DNA of 64,000 nt from Roseiarcus sp963836695 (GCA_963836695.1 CAWIKX010000006.1:186001-250000); one strand, 5' to 3'; numbered from the stretch's first letter, positions 1-10,088 are shown. Made by a program: numbers and translations. The notes: generated from the letters alone by a model not told the origin.

Positions 1-1500
1 ATACCCAGGCCCAGCGAGACGGCGAAGCCGCGCACCGCGCCTGATCCGAACAGATAGAGGATGAGCGCGGCGACGAACATCGTGACGTTGGAATCGATGA
101 TGGTTGCGAAGGCGCGGCGGAAGCCCGCGTCGAGCGCAGAAATGACCGAGCGGCCGAGATGCGCCTCCTCGCGGATGCGCTCATAGATAAGGACGTTCGA
201 AATCGACCGCCATGCCGATGGTGAAAACGATGCCGGCGATGCCAGGCAGCGTCAGCGTTGCGCCGAGCAGGACCATCGAGGCGAAGATGAAGAGGATATG
301 CACCGCGAGCGCGAGATCGGCGAACACGCCGAAGATGCCGTAGGTCGCGATCATGTAGACGACGACCAGCGCCGCCCCGACATAGGCCGCGCGTTTCCCG
401 GCGTCGATCGAGTCCTGGCCGAGGCCGGGTCCGACCGTGCGCTCCTCGATCACGGTGAGCTTGGCCGGGAGCGCGCCGGCGCGCAGCAGAATGGCCAGGC
501 TCGAGGCCTCCTCAAGGCTGAAATTGCCAGTGATCTGGCCAGTGCCGCCGGTAATCGGCGAACGGATAACTGGCGCGGAGATCACCTTGCCGTCGAGTAC
601 GATGGCGAACGGGCGACCGACGTTCGCCGCCGTGACCTGGCCGAACTTCTGCCCGCCGCGCAGGTTGAAGCGGAAGGTGACGTCCGGCTCCCCAGTCTGT
701 TGGTCGAAGCTTTGCTGCGCGTCGACCAGATCCTCGCCATCGACCATGACCCGCTTCTGGACTTGAACCGAGCCTCCGCCCTTCTGCATCGGCAGTGTCT
801 CGGCCTCGTTCGGCGGATCGCCCGGGTCGGCGACCAGGCGGAACTCGAGCTTGGCTGTCTGCCCGATCATATTCTTAAGGGCCGTCGTGTCCTGGCTGCC
901 CGGCGCCTCGATCAGCACGCGGTTCGGCCCCTGCTGCTGGATGACAGTCTCCTTGGTGCCCATCGCGTTGATGCGGCGGTTGAGCACCTCGATCGATTGC
1001 CCGACCGCGTGACGCACTTTGTCGGCGATCGCCGCGTCGGTCAGCGCCAGACGCACGCCATCGTTTGTTTGCGTGACGTCAAGCGTGCGGCCGTTTCCCC
1101 CGGCTAGCGCACCTCCGATTGGCTGGCTTAGCGACCCAAGAAGGTCCAGCGCCTTGGCGCGCTCCCCCGGATCGGCGATGCGGACGACGACCGCCCGGGG
1201 CTCAGCTGCAATGCCCCCGGATATGCCGATCTTGCCCTCACGCAGTTTCTGCCGGACATCGTCGCGCAGCGCCTCCACTTGCGCCTTGATCACCGAGGGC
1301 GTGTCGACCTCCATCAACAGGTAGGCGCCGCCTTGCAGATCGAGGCCGAGCACGATCTGGCGCAGCGGAATGAAGCTCGGGAGGCGCGCCGCCAGCGCCT
1401 CGACCGGCTGAGCTGGCATGAAGCTCGGCAAGATCACGAGAACCGCGGCCGCCACGAGCGCCAGGACGGAGGCTAATTTCCAGTTCGCGAAACGAAGCAT
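1..1500 (-). CDS. secD: Protein translocase subunit SecD (partial, apparent frameshift)
   Basis: SecD is an inner-membrane subunit of the SecDF complex, which uses the proton gradient to pull exported proteins through SecYEG. The reading starts at ATG 1500 with MLRFANWKLASVLALV, a first membrane segment, followed by the periplasmic P1 region. GLDLQGGAYLLMEVD is a SecD signature, and the later GIAGIVFTIGMAVD is the start of the conserved transmembrane block. The frame then runs into a stop at about 181. Removing one A from the run at 200-202 restores SNVLIYERIREEAHLG and the rest of the SecD membrane domain to the window edge, so this is a single-base frameshift. yajC lies 59 bases upstream in the usual yajC-secD order. 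The 3' end, and probably secF, lie beyond base 1. Confidence 0.95.
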
Positions 1501-1559
1501 TAGACTTTTCTATTCTCAGGCAGAGCCTTAACCTGCGCCAAAGGATTGGGCGCGCGCCC

Positions 1560-1967
1560 TCAAGGGTTGGGCGCATCTTTCTTGGCCGGCGTCGATTTGG
1601 CCGGCGGGATCACGTCCTTGACCGGCTCGCCCTTGGCGCGCACTTCGGCAATGCCGGAGCGAGCGAGCCGCACGCGCACGTTGGGAGCGATCTCGAACTC
1701 GACTTCGTTATCGTCGACCGACTTGGTGACCTTGCCGATCAGACCGCCGCTGGTGACGACGACGTCGCCGCGCCTCGCCGCCTGCACCATTTCACGCTGC
1801 TCCTTAGCGCGCCGTTGTTGCGGGCGCCACAGCACGAAATAGACGATCGCGATCATCGCCACGATCGGCACCAGCTGGACTAGCGTGTCGCCGCTTGCTC
1901 CAAAGGGGCCAGCGCCGGTGGCTTGCGCGTAGGCGGCAGTGATCAGCACGGGGGATGGCAACTCCAC
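1560..1967 (-). CDS. yajC: Preprotein translocase accessory subunit YajC
   Basis: YajC is a small single-span membrane protein that associates with SecDF and the SecYEG translocon. The 135-residue product has one hydrophobic helix (around residues 30-48, LVQLVPIVAMIAIVYFVLW) followed by the diagnostic RPQQRRAKEQREM and a small basic cytoplasmic domain with GDVVVTSGGLIGKV. The C-terminus is Lys/Pro/Ala-rich. The only start giving the usual N-terminus is GTG at 1967, and no strong ribosome-binding site is visible. It is followed at 59 bases by secD, the standard operon order. The 190-base divergent gap to aqpZ should hold both promoters. Confidence 0.95.
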   Translation of the reverse strand: MELPSPVLITAAYAQATGAGPFGASGDTLVQLVPIVAMIAIVYFVLWRPQQRRAKEQREMVQAARRGDVVVTSGGLIGKVTKSVDDNEVEFEIAPNVRVRLARSGIAEVRAKGEPVKDVIPPAKSTPAKKDAPNP

Positions 1968-2163
1968 GACACGAAACCGCGCCGTTCATCGAGGGGTCAT
2001 GAAAAAGGCGTGGCATATATATCTGCAGGCTCTGCGAAAGCAACGGCCCGTGCGTGGACGAAGCAGGCGCTGGCCGAGAGGGGCTTTGCCGCGGCCTTTC
2101 CTCAGGGTCGAGCCGTAGCTATAACGGCGTTCTCGCAAATCGGGCGCGAGCTCGGAGGGGATG

Positions 2164-2874
2164 ATGAATAAGCAGGTCGCTGAATTTATTGGGACATTCG
2201 CGCTCGTGTTCTTCGGTTGCGGGGCGGCGGTGGTCGGCGGCATGGGGTCGGGGCCGACGGCCGTCGATCTTCTCGGCATCGCGAGCGCTTTCGGCTTCGC
2301 CATTGTCGCAATGGCCTATGGCATCGGGCCGATCTCGGGCTGTCACGTCAATCCAGCGGTGAGCTTCGGCGTCTACGTCGCGGGGCGCATGAGCGTCGCG
2401 GAGATGATCAGCTACTGGATCGCCCAGGTTTTGGGCGCGATCGTCGCCGCAGTAGTGCTCTATCTCATCCTGTCCGGCAAGGCTCAAGGGTGGACCGGCT
2501 CACTAGGCCAGAACGGCTGGGGCGCCGGCTACAACGGAGAGTACAACGTCGTTTCCGCCCTCGTGTTCGAAGTGGTGGGCACGTTCCTGTTCCTGGTGTG
2601 CATTCTTGGCGTCACCCACCCGATCGCGCCGACTGGTTTCGCCGGCCTCGCCATCGGACTGACGTTGGTCGTGATCCATCTGGTCGGCATCAACATCACC
2701 GGCACGTCGGTCAATCCGGCCCGCTCGATCGGCCCGGCGCTGGTTGGAATCGGCTCGAACCCAGGCGCGGTCGCCCAGCTCTGGCTGTTCATCATCGCTC
2801 CGCTCATTGGAGCCGGCGCAGCCGGCATCCTGTTCCGCACCGGCGCCATGCTGGACATTCCGAACAAGCCCTGA
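2164..2874 (+). CDS. aqpZ: Aquaporin Z
   Basis: This is a MIP-family channel, most likely a water channel, in the inner membrane. It has six hydrophobic segments and the two half-helix NPA motifs: GCHVNPAVSFG near residue 65 and TSVNPARSIGPAL near residue 185. The second NPA followed by ARS is typical of the AqpZ branch rather than the glycerol facilitators. At 236 residues it has the usual length. A strong GGAGG at 2154-2158 fits ATG 2164 better than the ATG directly before it at 2161. It is a single-gene unit, divergent from yajC and convergent with mscS, with which it shares a terminator-like hairpin. Confidence 0.93.
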   Translation: MNKQVAEFIGTFALVFFGCGAAVVGGMGSGPTAVDLLGIASAFGFAIVAMAYGIGPISGCHVNPAVSFGVYVAGRMSVAEMISYWIAQVLGAIVAAVVLYLILSGKAQGWTGSLGQNGWGAGYNGEYNVVSALVFEVVGTFLFLVCILGVTHPIAPTGFAGLAIGLTLVVIHLVGINITGTSVNPARSIGPALVGIGSNPGAVAQLWLFIIAPLIGAGAAGILFRTGAMLDIPNKP

Positions 2875-2881
2875 GCGAACC

Positions 2882-2917
2882 TAGGATCGCGCGCCGCAGC
2901 AAAAGCCTGCGATCCTA
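2882..2917. terminator. Bidirectional terminator-like hairpin
   Basis: The arms TAGGATCGC (2882-2890) and GCGATCCTA (2909-2917) are a perfect 9-bp inverted repeat around an 18-base loop, between the convergent aqpZ and mscS. The right arm includes the mscS stop codon. There is no long U-run, so termination is inferred from position and symmetry. Confidence 0.55.
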
Positions 2918-4597
2918 AACTCGCGCGCTCATGCTGGCTTCCGCATTCTCCTCGGGCGGTTTCGTATCGCCCGATGGCGCTGCCTTAACGATCCCCGTCG
3001 TCTGATTGATGATGACGCTCTTCCAGATGTTGTCGTTCGGTACGATCTTCACGAGGCCATCATCCGTGCGGATGTAGGTGCTGAAGATCGTAACGTGGGT
3101 CACCTTTCCCTTTATGCCGCCGCCGACTTCGACTTCATCGCCGACGTCGAACGGCTTAAACACCATGATCAGAAGGCCGCTGGCGAAATTGCTGAGCGTG
3201 CCCTGCAACGCGAAGGCCACGACGAAGCCCGCCGCGCCGATAACTGCGAGCAGAGGCGCCAGGTTCACCTCCAGCGCTGATAATGCAAGCAAAAAGCCGA
3301 CCGCGACGATGACACGCCCGCAGGACGAGATGATGAAGTCGCGTAGAAGCTGCGAGGTCACGTGGTCGCCGCTCATGACCCGGCGCAGGATCACGCGCAC
3401 GATTTTGGCGACGATGATAGACCCGATGATGTAGGCAAGAAACGTCCCGACATCGCGCGCCAGCCTCAGCCCTCCTTCCTCCGAGGTTAGCCAGCCAGAA
3501 AGTCTCGCCATGGTCGCGGTTCGGTCCGTGACGTCGATCTTGATGCCGCCAATCGAGGCGATGTAGAGACGATAGGGCTTGCCGTCGCCGCCTTTGGCTT
3601 CGAATTTGTCGAGCACGAGTTTCAGGCGGTCGGTGAGCGCGGTGCGCTCGCCCATCAATTGGGTGCTGTAATCGACCAGTTGCACCTTAACGTCGGTCTT
3701 GGCGGCGCTGGCTTCATCCGCCTTTTCAGCAAGCCTTTCTGCCGTTTTCGAGGTGGCGGCGACCGCGGCGGTGGCCGCTCTTGGCGCAGTTGACGTCGCC
3801 GCTGCGGCCTGTCCAGCCGCCGCCGGCGCCGATTCAGCCAGCGTTTTGATTTGGTCCGCCGCCGCAGCTTCTTTTTCAGTCGCCGCGACCACCTTCTCGA
3901 CCTTGGCGGCGCCTCCGGCGTCTTCCGATTTCTTCGCCGCGGATTCGGCCGCCTTCTGCAAGACAGTCTTTTCACTTGCCGAGGGCGCGACCTTTGCATC
4001 CGCCGCCGGGTTCTCGAACTCAACCGTCGCGGCCGGTGGAGGCGCCGCCTCGGCTTGCTTGGCCATAGCCGCGGTGGCCACCTCTGCCTTCTTCTCCTCC
4101 TTGACGGTTTCCTTGCTTGCGGTTTTGACCGCCTGGGCGAGATTCTTCTGCGCCTCCGCGAGGCGCTGGGCGGCCGCCTCCTTGTCCTTGTCGGATGTCG
4201 CCGTCTTGACCTCTTCAGTGGCTTTCGCCAAGTCGGCCGCGGCAGACTTCTGTTTCTCCAACTGCGCGATTTCGCGATTCTTACGGCGTACGTCGAGTTC
4301 AGCTGCTGTGATTTCGCGCTCTTTTGCCCTGAGCAGCGCATACCAGCCCTTGGCTTCAGTCTCGGTCTCGTCTTTGGTCATCGGCTCCAGAAGGAGTTCG
4401 AGATCGTCGAGCGCGATCTGAGGGTCTTTGGTGGTGACCGGTTCAGCCTCCTTGGGGGCGGGTTTCGGTTCCGAAGCGGCCGGGGCAGACGAGGCGCTGT
4501 CGTCGGCGTAGGAGACTGACGGCCCGCCCAGGCCCAGAACAATTGAAAACCCAATCGAGACAAGGACCCGATTGAGAGTTTGACCCCCGACCGCCAC
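2915..4597 (-). CDS. MscS-family mechanosensitive channel with long N-terminal domain
   Basis: The last ~180 residues form a standard MscS core: two or three membrane helices, the pore helix region VIGAAGFVVAFALQG, then the beta domain signature GLLIMVFKPFDVGDEVEV. Such channels open under membrane tension and release solutes during osmotic downshift. Ahead of this is a cleavable-looking signal peptide (to about residue 31, ending SVSYA) and ~330 residues of Ala/Lys/Glu-rich, coiled-coil-like, probably periplasmic sequence. Its repeated AAEKA-type composition is low complexity. At 560 residues the protein is about twice the length of E. coli MscS, as in the large MscK/MscM-like branch, but the N-terminal part does not clearly match those. 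It stands alone, convergent with aqpZ, which suggests a shared osmotic theme. Confidence 0.88.
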   Translation of the reverse strand: MAVGGQTLNRVLVSIGFSIVLGLGGPSVSYADDSASSAPAASEPKPAPKEAEPVTTKDPQIALDDLELLLEPMTKDETETEAKGWYALLRAKEREITAAELDVRRKNREIAQLEKQKSAAADLAKATEEVKTATSDKDKEAAAQRLAEAQKNLAQAVKTASKETVKEEKKAEVATAAMAKQAEAAPPPAATVEFENPAADAKVAPSASEKTVLQKAAESAAKKSEDAGGAAKVEKVVAATEKEAAAADQIKTLAESAPAAAGQAAAATSTAPRAATAAVAATSKTAERLAEKADEASAAKTDVKVQLVDYSTQLMGERTALTDRLKLVLDKFEAKGGDGKPYRLYIASIGGIKIDVTDRTATMARLSGWLTSEEGGLRLARDVGTFLAYIIGSIIVAKIVRVILRRVMSGDHVTSQLLRDFIISSCGRVIVAVGFLLALSALEVNLAPLLAVIGAAGFVVAFALQGTLSNFASGLLIMVFKPFDVGDEVEVGGGIKGKVTHVTIFSTYIRTDDGLVKIVPNDNIWKSVIINQTTGIVKAAPSGDTKPPEENAEASMSARV

Positions 4598-4752
4598 TGC
4601 GCGCCTCCTTCATCGATTGCTGTTCGCGACGACACCGAGGATCTTATACACCACGCTCGGCTAGCTTGAATTGACGCTTCGCTCGGGGTGACGAGGCGAG
4701 CCGCGCCCTCTCGATCTTGCCAGAGCGCGCACGCCGCGCGAAAAGCCCGCCC

Positions 4753-6604
4753 ATGCTGCATATCAGCGCCCTCACCTATCGGCTCGGCGAGCGCCTCTTG
4801 ATCGACAACGCCACAGCGGCGCTGCCGTCGGGCGCGCATGTCGGGCTCGTCGGCCGCAACGGCGCCGGCAAGACCACGCTCTTCCGGCTCATCCGCGGGG
4901 AGCTTGCGCCAGAGGGCGGGACTGTCGTTGTCCCTAAGGGCGAGCGCATCGGCAGCGTCGAGCAGGAAGCGCCGGCCGGCGCGGAAAGCCTGATCGACTT
5001 CGTGCTCTCTGCTGACGTCGAGCGCGAGGCGCTGATGGCGGAAGCGGAAACGGCGAGCGATCCAGAGCGCATCGCCGAGATCCACACCCGTCTCGTCGAT
5101 ATTGAAGCGCATAACGCCCCGGCGCGGGCGGCGCGTATTCTCAAGGGCCTCGGGTTCGATGAGCCCGCGCAAAGCCGCTCGCTTCAGGAATTTTCCGGCG
5201 GCTGGCGCATGCGGGTGGCGCTCGCCGCGGTGCTGTTCTCGGAACCCGACACGCTGCTGCTCGACGAGCCGACCAATTATCTCGACCTAGAAGGCGTGCT
5301 GTGGCTCACCGACTATTTGAAGGCCTGCCCGGCGACGATTCTGGTCATCAGCCATGACCGCGATCTGCTCGACGACGTCGCTGAGCAGATCCTTCACCTC
5401 GACCGCGGCAAGCTGACCTTATGGACGGGCGGCTATTCGAGCTTCGAGCGCCAGCGCCGTGAGCAGCAAATCCTTGCCGGCAAGGCGGCCAAGAAGCAGG
5501 AGGAACGCCGCGCTCATCTGCAGTCTTTCGTCGACCGCTTTCGCGCCAAGGCGTCGAAGGCGGTCCAGGCCCAGTCGCGGCTCAAAATGTTAGCCAAGAT
5601 GGAGCCGATCGCGGCGGTGGTCGACGAGAGCGTGCAGCCGTTCAAGTGGCCTCCGGTCGCGAAGCGCTTGAGCCCACCGATCGTGACCCTGGAGAAGGTG
5701 AGCGCCGGCTATGAAGGGCGCGCGGTCATCGGGCGCATGGACCTCACGCTCGCCGACGACGACCGCATCGGCCTCCTCGGTCAGAACGGCAATGGCAAGT
5801 CGACCTTCGCCAAGCTCATCGCCGGACGTCTTCAGCCGCTGGGGGGGAAGATGGTGCGCGCGAACCGGCTTCAGGTTGGTTATTTCGCCCAGCATCAGAT
5901 CGACGAGCTCGATCCTGGCGGCAGCGTCTACGACCATGTCGCCGAGCGCATGCGTGGAGAGGCAGTCTCCAAGATCCGAGGCCGCGCAGCGATGATCGGC
6001 TTCTCCGGCGCGCGGGCGGACACGAAGGTCGAGTTCTCTGTCCGGTGGCGAGAAGGCGCGCCTCATGATGGGCCTCGCCGCCTTCGACGGCCCGCAGCTC
6101 CTCATCCTTGACGAGCCGACCAACCATCTCGACATCGACAGCCGTGGGGAATTGATCGAGGCGATCAACGAATATGAAGGCGCCTGCATTCTGGTGTCGC
6201 ACGATCGTCGTCTGCTCGAGGCCTGCGTCGACCAGCTGTGGCTGGCGGCGGATGGAACCGTGAAACCGTTTGACGGCGATGTCGCCGACTACAGCCGGTT
6301 CGTGCTCGGAGGGAATGAGCGGCCGGAACAAAGACACAAGCGCGAAAGCAGCCCGACGCCGCCGGCGAGACTTAAGCGCGAGCCTGCGCCGCTCAAGCGA
6401 GAGATCGCGGCGCTCGAAGAAAAGATGAGTCGCTTCCGGGATCTTCTCCAGCGGGTCGACGATGCCCTTGCTCAGGCGAGCGCGCGCGGCAGCGAGGCGC
6501 TCAAGGTCGCGGAATTGGCGGGCAAACGCGCCGAGCTTGAGCGCGCTCTGATCGCAACGGAGGAAGCGTGGTTCGAACTGTCCGTCGAGGCGGAAGACAG
6601 ATGA
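4753..6604 (+). CDS. ABC-F family ATPase (YheS/Uup-like), apparent frameshift
   Basis: This is a soluble twin-ATPase ABC-F protein without membrane segments; the family acts on ribosomes. Domain 1 has Walker A GLVGRNGAGKTTLF, signature LQEFSGGWRMRVALA and Walker B LLLDEPTNYLDL. A charged linker follows, then domain 2 with GLLGQNGNGKSTFAKL, LSGGEKARLMMG and LILDEPTNHLDID. The C-terminus is a coiled coil (about residues 530-616). The frame breaks just before the second signature motif. Removing one base near 6031 joins TKV to SSLSGGEKARL, giving ~616 residues, normal for the family. The start ATG 4753 gives MLHISALTYRLGERLL. The stop overlaps the next ATG (ATGA at 6601-6604), so the following exported protein is translationally coupled. 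Confidence 0.9.
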
Positions 6605-7281
6605 GGAGGGCGTCGTTGCGCGGTCTGGCGGCGATTGCAGTGCTTTTCCTGCTCAAGGTGGCGCCTGCGCTCGCCGACGAGCCCAAGCCTTGGCCGAGCA
6701 CTTTTAGCGGCAGGCTCGAAGCGCTGGCGCTCCTCGAAACGCTCAACGCCGACCTCCTCGCCCATGACAGCGCGACGCTTACCATCGAGCGCTGGTGCGC
6801 CGCTCACCGGTTGGCCGATCCGCCACGCATACTCGCTGAGCGGGTGAGCGATGTTGTCAAACCAGCGAGCCCCGAAGTGCGGGCCGCTCTCGACGTCAAG
6901 CCGGATGATCCTCTGGGCTATCGCCGCGTTCGCCTCAAGTGCGGCGACCATGTGCTGTCCGAGGCTGACAATTGGTACGTGCCGGCGCGGTTGACGCCCG
7001 AGATGAACCATGTGCTCGACACGACGGATACGCCGTTCGGCAAGGCGGTCGCGGCGCTTCATTTCCGCCGCCATACGCTGTCAGCGGACTTGTTGTGGCG
7101 CCCGGTCCCGGAGGGCTGGGAGATGAGCGCAGTGGCCGCTCAGGACGAAAGAGAACCGCTTGCGATTCCCGACCATGTGCTCGAGCATCGCGCGGTGCTT
7201 TCGACACCCGACGGCGAGCCGTTCAGCGAGGTCGTGGAGACGTATACGGGCGATGTTTTGGCCTTTCCGCCGCCGAAGTAA
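6601..7281 (+). CDS. Exported protein with chorismate-lyase/UTRA-like fold (predicted)
   Basis: This is a 226-residue protein with an N-terminal signal peptide (hydrophobic segment RGLAAIAVLFLLKVAPALA, cleavage near residue 24). The body contains LSEADNWYVPARLTPEMN and DTTDTPFGKAV, a pattern shared with UbiC-like/UTRA proteins (substrate-binding beta-sheet fold). A periplasmic location argues against a UbiC role in ubiquinone synthesis, so the substrate is unknown. The ATG at 6601 overlaps the stop of the ABC-F gene, indicating coupling, although the functional link is not obvious. No other family signature was recognised. The family assignment rests on motif resemblance and needs a profile search. 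Confidence 0.7.
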   Translation: MRRASLRGLAAIAVLFLLKVAPALADEPKPWPSTFSGRLEALALLETLNADLLAHDSATLTIERWCAAHRLADPPRILAERVSDVVKPASPEVRAALDVKPDDPLGYRRVRLKCGDHVLSEADNWYVPARLTPEMNHVLDTTDTPFGKAVAALHFRRHTLSADLLWRPVPEGWEMSAVAAQDEREPLAIPDHVLEHRAVLSTPDGEPFSEVVETYTGDVLAFPPPK

Positions 7282-7383
7282 TGGCGATTTTCCGACTCTC
7301 GCGGCTTAACCCCAGAGTTGCGCCGGAACCTCGATCCAAGCGTTGGGCGTGCGCGACACGGGCGAACCATAGAGGAGAAGGCT

Positions 7384-7981
7384 TTGGGCAAGATATTGGT
7401 GATTGGGGCGGGCGGGGCTGATCGGCAAAGAAATCGTCAGCGCGCTTGGCGAAAGCAATCGCATCCGCGCGTCGCGCAGTTCGGACGAACGCGTCGACAT
7501 CTCGGATCCGAACTCGATTGCGGCGCTGTTCGGCCGGCTTGGAACGGTCGATGGAATCATCTGCACCGGCAGCGCTGCGCGCTTCAAGCCGTGGGCCGAG
7601 CTGATGGACGAGGACTGGACCTTCTCCCTTGCCAACAAATTGCTGGGGCAGATCAACGTCGTCCGCTCTGGCCTCAAGTCCGTCCGCCCTGGCGGCGCGA
7701 TCACGCTCATGACCGGCCTAGCGTCGCAATATCCTGCTCCTGGAAGCGCGATCATCACTACTGTCAATTCAGCCGTGGACGCCTTTGTCCGCGCGGTGGC
7801 CGCCGAGCCCTCGATTTCCATTCGGGTCAACACCGTCTCGCCAGGCTGGGTCGCCGAGACGTTGCAGGCGATCGGCCGCGATCCGGCGGGAGGCATTCCG
7901 GCGGCCGAGGTTGCGAAGATCGCCGTCTGGCAGTTTCGCGAAGGCGCGACGGGGTCAGTCGCGCCCGCGGCTAAGGTCTGA
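7384..7981 (+). CDS. Short-chain dehydrogenase/reductase (apparent frameshift)
   Basis: This is a small SDR of about 198 residues. It starts at TTG 7384 behind a GGAG with LGKILVIGAGGLIGKEIV, the NAD(P)-binding glycine-rich strand, but only after one G is removed from the GGGG run at 7414-7417; without this the N-terminus is out of frame. The body holds DGIICTGSAARF (NAG-equivalent region), LMTGLASQYPAPGSA, and IRVNTVSPGWV, the usual SDR segment after the active site. The expected YxxxK is replaced here by a region reading IITTVNSAVDAFV, so catalysis by the classical Tyr-Lys pair is uncertain. It fits the short atypical SDRs annotated as oxidoreductases of unknown substrate. Confidence 0.8.
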
Positions 7982-8040
7982 AAGGACTTTCACCACTTCG
8001 CGGCTCCGCGTAGCTATGAAGCGTGGCCTCTTGAAGCCTC

Positions 8041-8463
8041 TTATAGGGAGCGGACGTCGTCCGGCGCCCGATCGAAGTGGTCATGACGGCCGTCGACATA
8101 GCGGATCGGCGCGGCGGCGAGTTCGTTGGGGTCAAGGTCGTCGAGCAACGACACTTGAACGGCGTAGAAGGCGCCGCCCAACATCTCGAGATCGCCGCGC
8201 CCGGGGGTGCGAATCCCGCACCTCATGCAGAAGTAAAATTGGAGCGTCGGATTCGCGCGGCCCGGTGGCGTCCATTGATATTCCGCTTGGGCCTCTTTGC
8301 CTTTGAGGAGGCGAAATCGATCGGCAGGCGTAAATGTGATCCAGGAGCGCGCCTTCGTACAGCTCGAGCAATTGCACTTGACGGTTCCTTCGGCGAGATC
8401 GAGTTCGGCTTGAAAGCGAACCGCGCCGCAATGGCAGCTGCCGGAATAAGTCTTCATGGACAT
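8041..8463 (-). CDS. GFA/CENP-V family zinc protein
   Basis: This 140-residue protein carries the GFA/CENP-V zinc-binding pattern: SGSCHCGAVRF at the N-terminus, VKCNCSSCTKARSW near residue 40 and FYFCMRCGIRTPG near residue 90. The family is named after glutathione-dependent formaldehyde-activating enzyme, but most members have no proven activity. The start ATG 8463 has a GAGG about 9 bases upstream; ATG 8457 (MKTYSG) is an alternative. It lies at the end of the minus-strand run that begins with sarcosine oxidase, whose side product can be formaldehyde when folate is limiting, so a C1-handling role is attractive but inferred. Confidence 0.85.
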   Translation of the reverse strand: MSMKTYSGSCHCGAVRFQAELDLAEGTVKCNCSSCTKARSWITFTPADRFRLLKGKEAQAEYQWTPPGRANPTLQFYFCMRCGIRTPGRGDLEMLGGAFYAVQVSLLDDLDPNELAAAPIRYVDGRHDHFDRAPDDVRSL

Positions 8464-8575
8464 GGAGATCAGCCTCACTGTAGTTAAGGCCCCCATTACG
8501 AGTGAGGCGCGCGCCGGGATACGCTCGAGTCCAACTTTTTTCGCCGGCACTCCTCCCTCAGGCTCTCCGGACAGC

Positions 8576-9491
8576 TTAAGGCTGGGTGAGGGATACTGCG
8601 GCGGTCTCCAGGATCCATGAGCACTTGATGTAGTCGGTGATGCCAACCACCTTGCCATTGGCAGCACCGATGCGAATCGCGGAAAACGGAACCGCGCCCT
8701 GAGGGCCGTCGTCCAAGATGATGATGACCGTTTCTCCGTCCACCTCTCCCAACGCCATCCTCCAGGCGACAATGGGCCGCTCGTATTCGACAAAATAAGG
8801 TGAGTCCGCCAACCGGCCGGCGAAGCAATCGGCGACCCTCAGACGCGCATCGGCGCTCGCAAGCTCGCGCACGCCTTGCCAGTCGCGCCGATTGAATCGG
8901 TCGACGTAGAGGCGAAGGAGCGCCAGTTCCTCCTTGTTGGCCTTTCGCTCGGGCCGCTGCGCATCGTTGCGCATCTCCAGTTTTCCACGGCCACGGTTCA
9001 GAGCGGCTTTGACGCCGCCGGGCGTCGAGTTCGACGAGATCGGCGATCTCCTCGAGTGAATAATTGAAGACGTCCTTCAACAGAACGCATGCCCGCTCCT
9101 TCGGCGGAAGCGCAATCACTAACCGCTCGATCGCGTGGTCGACCCCCCTGCCAACCGCCTCCGACGGGTGAACCAACGCGGCCTTCGCGGCCTCCGCCTC
9201 GGCCTCGCGCTGCGTCTGTCGCCGGCGCAGGAAATCGATACAACGATTGTGCGCGATCCTCAGAAGCCACGGGGCGAGGGGACGCGTGGCGTCGAACGAG
9301 CCGAGCTTGAGATAGGCCTCAAAAAGCGCCTCCTGAATCACGTCTTCCCCGTCCAAGGCCGAACCGGTCATGCGCGTGCAAAAGCGATGCATGCGTGGAC
9401 GAAGGTCCGCGATGCTCTCTATGAACGCGATCTGCCGCGGCTCGAACAGGCCCGGTTCCGCGCTGGTAACTTCCTCCGCCTCAAGGCCCAT
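8576..9491 (-). CDS. ECF RNA polymerase sigma factor with SnoaL-like C-terminal domain (apparent frameshift)
   Basis: The N-terminal part is sigma region 2 (MHRFCTRMTGSALDGEDVIQ and the PWLLRIAHNRCIDFLR core), followed by region 4 (LPPKERACVLLKDVFNYS, then LEEIADLV). The frame then shifts: removing one base near 9030 joins LEEIADLV to DSTPGGVKAALNRGRGKL, the end of the helix-turn-helix. It then continues into a SnoaL-like domain (LLRLYVDRFNRRDWQGVREL to the stop). The restored protein is about 304 residues, the size of ECF sigma factors with SnoaL-type extensions (such as ECF41), where the tail modulates activity in place of an anti-sigma factor. It follows soxG by 27 bases, so it may be transcribed with the sarcosine oxidase operon. 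Confidence 0.88.
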
Positions 9492-9518
9492 GAGATGAAA
9501 CCCCTTCCGCCGCGGAAT

Positions 9519-10088
9519 TCACCATTCGGGCGCGCCGCGCGCGGCCTCGGCCAGCGAGGCCGCGAGATGGGGCGCGAAGGAACGCCAGACTTCGACATGA
9601 AAGGTCGTTTCGGCGCGGCGCCAAAGCACGATCTCCACTTTGTCGAACAGAGTGCGCGTCGCGAACCCCATCGGGAACGCGCGAGGATCGAGATCGAGCG
9701 GGCAGCCGGCGTTGAGGACGCGTGCCGCAGCCGGCCCGCTCGCAATGAGGCCGACCTGCCGATGCGAGATGTCGACGAGACTATGCGCGGTCCCCTCGAG
9801 CACGGACTCCAGCACGTCGCCGGCCGTCGCTGTGTCGGCGTTGTCCGCGATCAACAGCCACTCGTCGGGCCCGAGCCACAGTGCGGCGCGTTTGTTCCCC
9901 TCGCCCACTGGCCCAAGTCGCGAAGGCAAGTCGGCGCCGAACGCCATGCCGCAAGAAACGCGCACGGCCTCGCTTCCGCGTAAAATGAAGCGCGCGGCTG
10001 GCCCGGCTTCCGTCAACGTGAGTCGCGGTCCCGCAGGAAGAGCAAACCCTTCAAGCGGCGAGCGGATCTTTAGCGCAGCGTCAGCCAT
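9519..10088 (-). CDS. soxG: Sarcosine oxidase gamma subunit
   Basis: This is the gamma subunit of the heterotetrameric sarcosine oxidase. It is about 189 residues and related in fold to the C-terminal half of the folate-binding T-protein family. Motifs include WLGPDEWLLIAD, HSLVDISHRQVGL and the terminal TTFHVEVWRSFAPHL, all characteristic of SoxG. The start ATG 10088 (MADAALKIRSPLEG) overlaps the 3' end of soxA by 8 bases. Its position last in B-D-A-G order is the standard arrangement. No catalytic residues are known for this subunit; it is needed for assembly of the complex. Confidence 0.93.
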   Translation of the reverse strand: MADAALKIRSPLEGFALPAGPRLTLTEAGPAARFILRGSEAVRVSCGMAFGADLPSRLGPVGEGNKRAALWLGPDEWLLIADNADTATAGDVLESVLEGTAHSLVDISHRQVGLIASGPAAARVLNAGCPLDLDPRAFPMGFATRTLFDKVEIVLWRRAETTFHVEVWRSFAPHLAASLAEAARGAPEW

